Origin: Haematococcus lacustris
Taxonomy: Eukaryota > Chlorophyta > Chlorophyceae > Chlamydomonadales > Haematococcaceae
DNA: 64,000 bases
Reading direction: 5' to 3'
Assembly: GCA_030144725.1 (NCBI GenBank)
Contig: JASKMD010000031.1
Location: forward strand, 11,173,316-11,237,315
The notes under the pieces are model-generated. The model worked only from the letters and a program-made list of their open reading frames with translations. It made no database searches and was not told where the DNA came from. A program made the translations under genes and the position numbers. Of the stretch, positions 56,865 to 64,000 are shown one piece after another. Every line of letters begins with the position of its first letter. The first letter of the stretch is position 1.

Positions 56865-59457
56865 TAAGCTAGATGGCTTACACCGCTTAAGCCGTCAGCC
56901 GTTAGGCTGCTAGGCCGCCCTCCCCCTCAAGGGGTTCGGGACTTTCTGAAACGCACTTCATAGCAAGGTGCACAAACAAAGGTGCACATGGGCTCAACAT
57001 GAAGTCATGCAAGTTCTCATTGTTGTTCTGTAAAGTCAAGGCAAACTCCGGCTGCTCCCTGATGGAACTCGTGGCAGTGCACTCAAAGATGAAATGCATG
57101 GCGTCATCCACTACCCCCTCTGTGCATCTGGTGCATGTGCGATCAATGAAAGTTACCCCCTCAAACCGAGCCTTCTCCACCCCCAGACCGCTGTTGCCTA
57201 GCCTGAACCTAGTCAAGCTCGTGCGGACTTCTGTAGATAGCTGTCTATTAAGCAGGTGTGGTGCCATGTGATTGATGCCAATGCCGTCCCCATGCTTAAA
57301 CCATGCAGCATACGAACATCTCTCCCGATGCACCGTCTCAGGCAGTCTAGGGTCTCCCTCAAACCCAACCCAACGCCTCCCCCACCTCTCGAGCCACTTG
57401 ACTTCCATAGCCTTGGTGCCTAGGACCATGTCCGGGCTCAAGGTGAACTCACCCCCCATCAGCTCTCTGGCGGCAAGCTGGAACTGAGCACTCCAACTAG
57501 CCTGACAGCTCCTGCCTAACTCCACATCTGCCTTGATGACCCTCATCAGCAGGTCACTGTGGGAAAGTTTGGCAGTGTTCCAGAACTTGCATGCAGCCCT
57601 TAGCCAGTAAAGTTGGAGGGGCAGCTGCCCCAACTCATGCAGCACCATCAGGCCTGACACTGAGCTACGTACCCTGGCAGCAAACCTGAGAAAGCTGAGC
57701 ATGCGTGTTTGCACTGGGTTGGAGAGTTGCACACCATGCCCAAGGAAAGCAGTGCCCCATACCTGGCTGCCATACAGCCCTAAGGGGAGCACAAACGCTC
57801 TAATGAGGTGACACAGGGCATATGGATCATGCAGGACCCCATACTCTCTGGCACGCTTGCACGCCTGGCGCATGGCGAGGAACATGCCAGCCCTCATATG
57901 AGTGGCAGCAAAAGCAGGGGTGGCGCTGGGGTTGAAGTGCATGCCTAAATACTTGAACTCTCTCACCACAGGCAGGATCTCATGCTTGTACCCAATGCTA
58001 GGTGCTGCAGTCTGTGAGTTGCCATTGAAGACCATCACTTTTGACTTGCCCACATTGACTGTAAGGTGTTTCCTGTCTGCAAAGCCTTGCAGCTGGCAGA
58101 CCAGCCGCTGCAGCCCGTGGGACGAGGTGCTCACCAGGGTCAGGTCATCAGCATACATGAAGTGGGTGACAGGTGTGCCTTGCACTCTCACAGCATCAAC
58201 AGGACCCAGGAACTCCTTACTAATGTCGTGAACATAGAGAGCAAACAAGAGTGGGCTGATGGGGCAGCCTTGCTTGACACCTTGGTCCGGAGTCACTGGG
58301 GGGGTGCGGTGGGGGCCATCTATCAGCACATAGCTATCATCCCTATACAGACCCTCCAGGCAGGCAAGCAAGGGCTGTGGCAGCTTGACCCCAACCCGCA
58401 AGTGTTCCCACAATTGTTGTCGAGGTATGTGATCATAGGCCTGTTTGAAGTCAATGAAGGCAGTGAAAAGCTTGCGGTGCTTGGCATCTGCGCTAGCCTT
58501 TTGAGCATGGACAAGATGGCGCAGAATGAACATGGGTTGCATGGTGCTGCGTCCCGGGATGAACCCAAACTGCTCAGCTGGCAGCACTTTGTGTGTCATG
58601 CACCAGGCAGTCAGCACGTGCCGCAAGACGTTAGCATACAGGCGGTACAGCACACTACTCACAGCAAGCATTCTGTACTTGTTGGGGTCTGTGGGGTCTG
58701 TGTCCTTGAAGAGGGGGCTGATTCTAGCTACCTTCCAAGCCGCTGGGATGATCCCCGTGCGCATCATGCTGTGAAACCATGTGGCAAGCAGAGGGAGCAA
58801 CAAGTATGTGGTAACACCCTCCTCAACTGTGCGGGCGTGCTTGATGAAGGGGGCTGGGAGCCCATCCAGGCCAGGTGCTGTGTCATTGTTGAGCTCACGT
58901 AGTTGTGCTTGTACAATGGATGTGATGTTGTCAAGATGGGGCAGCTCATAGGCAGGCGGATGTGTTGTGATAGGGGCAGGGACAGAGTGAAGTCTGCCTC
59001 TCCCAAGAGGGACGGCTTGCAAATGGGCAGGCACAGCTTGCTTGGTCCTGGCTGGCTCAGGGATCACATCGGGTGCTTCGTGTGTCGTAGTGGTTGTTGT
59101 GAAATAGGCCTGCAGATGCTGATGCCACTTGTCAATGGGAACCATGGACTGTTGGCGTGCGTGCTTGACACGGAGCATCTTGAGTGCATCCCCAGGGTTG
59201 TGCTTGAGCATGTCTAGAAGCTTGGCAGCTCTGTGCTTGGACCACGCAGACTTAGCTCTAGCAACCAGCCTCCTATAGGCCTGCTTTCTAGCCCTGTAAA
59301 GGTGCAAGGCCTCCCCGCTACGCAGAGCCTGCCAGAGTGCGGCTTTAGCCTCCTTGCATGACCGGTCAAACCAGGCAGGCTTAACTGTGGTGTGCTTGTC
59401 AACACGCGCCAATGGGCAGAGCCTTGGCCTGAGCATCCCCGCACTGCCCGCAGCCCG
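56865..59457 (-). mobile_element. 5'-truncated non-LTR retrotransposon (LINE)
   Basis: About 2.6 kb between the 83-bp direct repeats. It has a reverse transcriptase frame, no long terminal repeats, and a short 3' tail (about 37 bp after the stop) without poly(A). The 5' part that would encode an N-terminal endonuclease is absent, as usual for incomplete reverse transcription. It is inserted in a hAT-like element. Confidence 0.88.
56902..59457 (-). CDS. LINE reverse transcriptase, N-terminally truncated
   Basis: Copies element RNA into DNA at the target. The open frame runs from an ATG at 59493 for 863 codons, but codons 1-12 lie in the target duplication, so element-encoded protein starts near RAAGSAGMLRPR. 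Reverse transcriptase blocks: DTAPGLDGLP (about 204-213), YRMLAVSSVLYRLYANVL (273-290), FGFIPGRST (309-317), TAFIDFKQAYDHIP with the first catalytic Asp (344-357), QGCPISPLLFALYVHD (408-423) and FMYADDLTLVS with the catalytic pair (445-455). Then comes the thumb (REFKYLGMHF), and near the end a Cys-rich CTRCTEGVVDDAMHFIFEC motif (C-x2-C, H, C) that is probably a zinc knuckle. No stop interrupts the frame, so the insertion looks recent. No endonuclease or RNase H domain is visible, so I do not assign a clade. Confidence 0.9.
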   Translation of the reverse strand, partial: RAAGSAGMLRPRLCPLARVDKHTTVKPAWFDRSCKEAKAALWQALRSGEALHLYRARKQAYRRLVARAKSAWSKHRAAKLLDMLKHNPGDALKMLRVKHARQQSMVPIDKWHQHLQAYFTTTTTTHEAPDVIPEPARTKQAVPAHLQAVPLGRGRLHSVPAPITTHPPAYELPHLDNITSIVQAQLRELNNDTAPGLDGLPAPFIKHARTVEEGVTTYLLLPLLATWFHSMMRTGIIPAAWKVARISPLFKDTDPTDPNKYRMLAVSSVLYRLYANVLRHVLTAWCMTHKVLPAEQFGFIPGRSTMQPMFILRHLVHAQKASADAKHRKLFTAFIDFKQAYDHIPRQQLWEHLRVGVKLPQPLLACLEGLYRDDSYVLIDGPHRTPPVTPDQGVKQGCPISPLLFALYVHDISKEFLGPVDAVRVQGTPVTHFMYADDLTLVSTSSHGLQRLVCQLQGFADRKHLTVNVGKSKVMVFNGNSQTAAPSIGYKHEILPVVREFKYLGMHFNPSATPAFAATHMRAGMFLAMRQACKRAREYGVLHDPYALCHLIRAFVLPLGLYGSQVWGTAFLGHGVQLSNPVQTRMLSFLRFAARVRSSVSGLMVLHELGQLPLQLYWLRAACKFWNTAKLSHSDLLMRVIKADVELGRSCQASWSAQFQLAARELMGGEFTLSPDMVLGTKAMEVKWLERWGRRWVGFEGDPRLPETVHRERCSYAAWFKHGDGIGINHMAPHLLNRQLSTEVRTSLTRFRLGNSGLGVEKARFEGVTFIDRTCTRCTEGVVDDAMHFIFECTATSSIREQPEFALTLQNNNENLHDFMLSPCAPLFVHLAMKCVSESPEPLEGEGGLAA

Positions 59458-59540
59458 TGAAAGTGTTTCATTGAAAAACTGAAAGAGTTTCATCGTCAGT
59501 GAAACTGAGCGGATGCCGCTGGTTCTCAGCCTATCCTTTC
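59458..59540. repeat. 83-bp target site duplication of the LINE, right copy
   Basis: Same 83 bases as 56782-56864. It encodes the first 12 residues of the reverse transcriptase frame, which are therefore target sequence and not LINE protein. Confidence 0.93.
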
Positions 59541-59881
59541 AAACGCGACTTGTTTGTAGGCCTGCACTGTTTGAAATGCAGAAATACTTAGGTTGCCAAA
59601 GGTCAGACATGCAAGCCATTTTAAAAGATGCAAGCCGTCCATGCTGTCCGTGGATCCTCCATCTGTGGCGTTTTCTGGCTTGCGCTTCTTCCGCTGTGGC
59701 TGTAGCGCGCTGGCGCCAACCAAGTTAATCACAGCACAGCCAATCACTCTGCAACACCCGATCTGCGATCTGACCGGGGGCACCACCCGGCACTTTCAGA
59801 TTTTCAGTGAAGACGTTCAGATTTTCAGATGAAAATTTTCATTGAAAATCTGATTGAAAATCTGAAATTTTCACAACACTG

Positions 59882-59889
59882 CTTACATG
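59882..59889. repeat. Right 8-bp target site duplication of the hAT-like element
   Basis: cttacatg directly after the cactg terminus. Confidence 0.85.
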
Positions 59890-60270
59890 AGCTCCTGATG
59901 CCCTTTTTGCCGCTCGCCAGCCCTGCCTGCCGCTGCGTACACGCTAGGTTAAAAGTGCCATTACTTGCACTCAGAAGGAAGAGACATGATGGAAGAAACC
60001 AATTTGAAAGGCTAGACGCAGCCCGTACGCAACGTTATGCATGGACGTGACCTGCCATTGCGCCTGTCAACTATGGATGCTTAGCTCCAGAGCATGCACA
60101 CATGGCATGCACATCCTCCTGTATACAACCGTATACAACACCGTGCGGGAACATGACGTACCATTGTGCCTATCCGTCACTCACGCCAGCCAGGTTTCGC
60201 ACCCCTAACTGCCAGCCAGTGCCTTGGAGGGCTAAACACAACGCAGCCGCTCCTGCGGCCTGGCATGTCA
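59890..60270. other. Spacer between the hAT-like element and the GCP4-like gene
   Basis: No gene visible. It would contain the 3' UTR of the minus-strand gene ending at 60275. Confidence 0.55.
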
Positions 60271-60274
60271 GCCG

Positions 60275-63200
60275 TCAAGTCGCAGCCGACCTGTTGTCCT
60301 GCCTTGAGTAAGGCAGCACCGCACCCAAAGTGGTGTTGACCATCTTTGCGCCCATGAAGTCGTTGAAGTTCAAACGCAGGTACAGCTGGCGTAGGTGAGG
60401 TGCCTTGTTGGCATCCAGCAGCCGAGTGGAGTGCAGCAGGGCGTATAGCTCAGTCACCACCTGAGGCCACAGGGTGGTGTCATGAAAACTCTATAAATAT
60501 CATCAGTATTAGTATCATCATTGATATCATCCAGCCCATCACCCCTGTGGCTTGGTTAACCAGTGACATGTGATGAGTGACACTACTACGTGTGGCATTC
60601 AAACCTCATGCATATACCATGACTGGGCCTGTTATGCACGATCGTGGCCCCGCAACAGGAGGCAGGCTGGGTCATAGCGTAGCATGGTTAGTGACATGCC
60701 TCATTGTCACATGGCCTCTGTTGATATGCGACCCATTTGAAAACCGCCTGTGTTGTTGCAGCACCCAATACTAAAGACTACACCACTTCTGGCCCTCTCG
60801 ATGCGGGCACACTAGTTCCTTGCCTCACTGGTCTGGTACAGCTGACATGAAGGAGCGCTGGTACAACTGACACGAGGCTGAGGGTGCCAGCTGAGGGTGC
60901 CCGCTGAGGGTGGTTGGCTGTGCCAGGCTGCAATGCTGATACGCTTCCTAGACTTAGTCTCATGTCCAAACAGCAAACTCAGCTGGAATGCTTGTATGGT
61001 TTGGCACACACTTTAGACATGCAGTAGGCAATAAGGCTACAGTAGTCAATAGGCTGCAGTAGGCTGCAGGCTGTAGGCAGTAGGCAGTAGGCTGCAGTAG
61101 GCAATAAGGCAATAAGGCATATACACTATACGCAATAGGACATATAGGCAGTAAGGGCATACGCAATATGCGGAAGGCAGTAGGCAACAAGGGCGATAGG
61201 CAATAGGCAGAGCAAGCCTGGGGCTGTGCAGCAGTGGTTTCTATTTCGCACGCTACATATTGATCGCAATCAAAAACCCTGGTAATCAAGATTGCCGAAA
61301 GCCCAGCAGGTGATAATCATCAGCTCAGTTATTCTGAGGGCCCACCTGGCAGGCTCATGGGGGGACCTACATCACACCGTCACACATGCATGCATGAGTC
61401 ACTCCATGCAACAGCCCATCACGCCAGTGCCAGCCTCACCTGCTGGAAGCTGCGCCCTAAGCTGCGCACCCTCTCCTGACTCAGTCCCAGGCCAGGTGCC
61501 GCAGCTGCTGCTGCAGAGGGCCCCTGCACCCCAGGGAGGCCTGAGCGAGGCAGCAGCTGCTGCTGCAGGGCAGCTGTGGCGGTGGCTGAGTGCAGGCTGT
61601 CTACCAACAGGCAGTACTCCTGCACATGCCTGCGGCTCAGCACCCAGTCAGCAGCAGGGCCTATGCTGCTACTGCTACACAGCAGCACTTGTGATGTGTG
61701 AAGGCCTATATGTGAGCATGTGGTAAGAAACAACAAGTGGGCTCATCAAGCAATGCGGGGACATACTCAGGGGAGTGGTGAAGTGAAGCAGGCGGGTGGG
61801 CGGGTGACAGGTGGTGGTGGTGGTGGGTAGCAGGCAGGTGGGTGGGTGGTGAAGTCATTGGACCTGAAGACCGCGGTGATGATCTTGGCCATGGTGTGCG
61901 TGGTGAGAAAGGACTGGGCCATGAGGGTGTGGAGGAAGGCAGCGTGCGCCCGCTCCACCTCACTGAAGTCCTGCCAGCAGCGGCGCAAGTCAAGCCACAC
62001 CATTTGGCATGGGCAGCAAACATAGGCATCAGGGGCATGCAAGACCCAGTCTATGAGGGGGTCCCTGGTCAAGGGGTCACAACAGCAGAGTGCCCTGATA
62101 GGTTAGGACCTAATTGGCCAGGTGATCAAGATATGCCTACAGCCAACAGTGGCTACCCATGTGCCAGAGCCATGGGCGTGCTTGCATGGAGAAGGCTCGG
62201 CACATTCAGTATATGAAGCTGTGTCATCCGACAGCAATACCGACAAGTGAATGCTATGTAATCATGATTATCCCGCCCGCCCGCCCACCCGCCCATTGTC
62301 ATGGTTTTGGTCCTGCGACCTCTCACTTGTAGGAGTTACCCATTACAACTGAGACGCTCACTGCGCGATACCCCATGCTGATAGTATGCCCCCTGGCCCG
62401 CCCCCTTGCTGCCTGCCTGCCTGCATGCCACAGCCAGCAGCACCGCTTGAACCCACCTGAGCCGCGCCCACCCGCTGCTCCAATTGTGCAAAGTTGGACT
62501 CGATCACATCAACCTGCACACCGCAGCCAAAGTGATGGGCTTTCAGACACCAGCCGCCCCAGACTGCTGGTGGCCTTAGCAAGCCGCGCTTGCTGTCGCC
62601 AACAACGATGCCCAGCAGCACCACCTGGCCAACTCAGCGGTGTCCACTAACAACACCATGCAATGTGTGATCTCATGCCCACATGCGGCACATGAGCCAA
62701 CTAGCTCCTGTCATGCCAGCCCACGGCAGGTAGGACGGAGATGGCGGCCATGCCTCAGTTTCTACACCCTCTACTGGAACTCTTCTGGAACAATTAATAC
62801 TGCAGATCAGAGAAATAAAAGTATCAATTATATAAAAAGTAGAGAATACACAACCTGCATCCTTGACCTGACCAGGCGGGCTGCAGGCTGAACGGACCTG
62901 GATATAAATCTGCAAGTTGCTGACCAGGTGTGACATGTGATGCCGCAGCTGCAGCAACTCCACCAGCACAGACTCCCCAGAACCTGCACTATGGAAGCAC
63001 CATGCAGCAAACAGGCCACGTGGAGGGCCATGCGACGCATGCAGAGCCTGTGAATTCCACATGCTGCAGGCTGCATGCCATGCATGGGCATCCATGATTG
63101 CTTTTGCTCCTGTTCTGGGGGCAAGATGTATGTATATGACATGGCCATCATGTGGGCCACCATGATGGTTGTCGCATGGGAGGGATCTAGCCCACCATGC

Positions 63201-63470
63201 ACCAGTGGTTGTGTCAGTAACATGAGCACCCCTCCACACAATGTGTCAACCACATCTTCAGTTCAGGGTACGACATGGCGTGTCAAGCCAATGTAAGTGG
63301 TGATTCAAACAGCAACTGGTACAGCCTGTGCAGGTACAGTGCTGGGCTAGGTGCAGCAGGGTCCAGCAGGCTCAGGCCCTACCGAGCCCCAGCCGCACCT
63401 GCAGTGTGGCGCCCCGCCCCCTGCTGGCTGTAAGCTGTTCCTCTGCCAGCTCCCAGCTCACATAACATCT

Positions 63471-63505
<35 letters not shown>

Positions 63506-63718
63506 GACCCCCCCCACCCCATGTGCACCCTTAAGGAGCTGCAGCCAGGCCCAGGCTGGCCACAACGCATCATCTCACCCTTCGCACAGTCACGCATCAC
63601 GCACACCTCCCACCCCACCCAGCGAAGGCCTCAGCACCTTCCGCTCACCTTCCAGGCGCCTTCCAGCTTCAGTTGCACACGCTTGAGGCGCAGCAGGAAC
63701 TGGAAGAGGGCGTTGTAC
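60275..63718 (-). CDS. GCP4: Gamma-tubulin complex component (GCP4-like), 3' part, incomplete at the window edge
   Basis: Subunit of the gamma-tubulin complex that nucleates microtubules. Exons in gene order: 63649-63718 ([20 protein letters not shown]), one ending at 62898 ([17 protein letters not shown]; acceptor near 62983 or further up), 62457-62513 ([15 protein letters not shown]), 61864-61970 ([20 protein letters not shown]), 61440-61629 ([20 protein letters not shown]) and 60275-60460 ([35 protein letters not shown], stop). This order and the LF.FLLRLKR, LR..M..LV.NLQ.Y.QVDV and AH..FL blocks are characteristic of the GCP C-terminal domain that contacts gamma-tubulin. GCP4 is favoured over GCP2/3 by the short insert structure and the ending, but this is not certain. 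Exons between 62513 and 63649 are not fully resolved, and the N-terminal half lies beyond the repeat at the right edge. Confidence 0.85.
61014..61212. repeat. Degenerate short tandem repeat (aggcagt/aggcaata) in a GCP4 intron
   Basis: Units of 7-8 bp such as taggcag, taggcaa and aaggcaa repeat with variation in the last large intron of the GCP4-like gene. Not telomeric: the unit is irregular and internal. Confidence 0.75.
63471..63503. repeat. (CAG)11 microsatellite
   Basis: About eleven gca/cag triplets in the intron next to the GCP4 exon 63649-63718. Noncoding in the gene model. Confidence 0.85.
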
Positions 63719-63744
63719 CTGCAGCCAGGAGCCTGGGAATGGGG

Positions 63745-64000
63745 GGGAGGGAGGGGGAGGGGGAGGGGGAGGGGGAGGGGGAGGGGGAGGGGGAGGGGGA
63801 GGGGGAGGGGGAGGGGGAGGGGGAGGGGGAGGGGGAGGGGGAGGGGGAGGGGGAGGGGGAGGGGGAGGGGGAGGGGGAGGGGGAGGGGGAGGGGGAGGGG
63901 GAGGGGGAGGGGGAGGGGGAGGGGGAGGGGGAGGGGGAGGGGGAGGGGGAGGGGGAGGGGGAGGGGGAGGGGGAGGGGGAGGGGGAGGGGGAGGGGGGAG
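63745..64000. repeat. (GGGGGA)n array, reaching the window edge
   Basis: At least 42 units of gggggA in an uninterrupted run, beginning just upstream (on the minus strand) of a GCP4 exon. The plus strand is strongly quadruplex-prone. Its true length is unknown because the window ends inside it. Confidence 0.97.

Larger units (their letters stand above)
56726..59881. mobile_element. hAT-like nonautonomous DNA transposon, interrupted by a LINE
   Basis: Ends are inverted: cagtgttgtgaatcttcag on the left and the complement of ttttcacaacactg on the right. Both sides carry the 8-bp direct repeat cttacatg (56718-56725 and 59882-59889). CAGTG termini with an 8-bp target duplication are hallmarks of the hAT superfamily. 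Subterminal sequence is rich in tttcagattttcaatgaaaa motifs in both directions. Without the LINE and its target duplication the element is about 480 bp and shows no transposase, so it would depend on one elsewhere. Confidence 0.82.

Noticed and set aside
58066..58902. 278-codon plus-strand frame inside the LINE
   Set aside because: It is antisense to the conserved reverse transcriptase blocks.
1..64000. Bacterial origin, operons or Shine-Dalgarno sites
   Set aside because: Recognised genes have spliceosomal introns with consistent phases, so this is nuclear eukaryotic DNA. I also found no convincing tRNA or rRNA gene by eye, though a covariance search was not possible.

Overview
This window looks like nuclear DNA of a unicellular green alga of the Chlamydomonadales. 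The genes are GC-rich and broken by many short introns with strong GT..AG borders, proteins are rich in glutamine and alanine, introns carry G- or C-rich micro- and minisatellites, and there are Fanzor-type, LINE and hAT-like mobile elements. Haematococcus is a plausible genus, but that is an inference from style, not something a sequence here proves.

Layout, left to right. (1) 357-8829, minus: an 18-exon carotenoid cleavage dioxygenase (549 aa) with all four iron-binding histidines. (2) About 9.0-13.3 kb: repeat-rich DNA with a 1.65-kb (CCCCG)n satellite next to a decayed Fanzor copy. (3) 13387-16108, plus: RRP1/NOP52, a ribosome-biogenesis protein, lying between two inverted Fanzor 3' ends. 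(4) 17566-18969, plus: an unrecognised helical protein. (5) 20083-27456, plus: a 17-exon, 1242-aa DDT-WHIM chromatin protein with a Tudor-like region and a glutamine-rich tail. (6) 27.9-32.2 kb: Fanzor pieces on the minus strand, in gene order but separated by about 3.3 kb that holds an opposite-strand hypothetical gene and a near-perfect 550-bp palindrome. (7) 34140-38119, plus: a polyglutamine protein ending in a GYF domain. (8) 38461-38960: 500 N.

The most important structural fact is that 22374-38460 (16,087 bp) recurs at 38961-55047, exactly on either side of the N gap, starting in the middle of an exon. All translations match, including the polyglutamine tracts. This is best read as the unmerged overlap of two contigs. 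Genes between 38961 and 55047 are therefore listed as probable assembly duplicates.

After 55047 the sequence is unique again: a gene-poor spacer; a nested transposon (a hAT-like element with an 8-bp target duplication, itself split by a 5'-truncated LINE with an 83-bp duplication); and the 3' part of a minus-strand gamma-tubulin complex component (GCP4-like). The window ends inside a (GGGGGA)n array.

The genes are independent nuclear housekeeping genes (carotenoid cleavage, rRNA processing, chromatin, translation or mRNA control, microtubule nucleation), not a pathway. The unifying theme is the mobile DNA: at least three decayed copies of one Fanzor family, two of which keep the terminal RuvC exon or zinc-ribbon exon and all three of which share a conserved 3' end that is a candidate guide-RNA scaffold.
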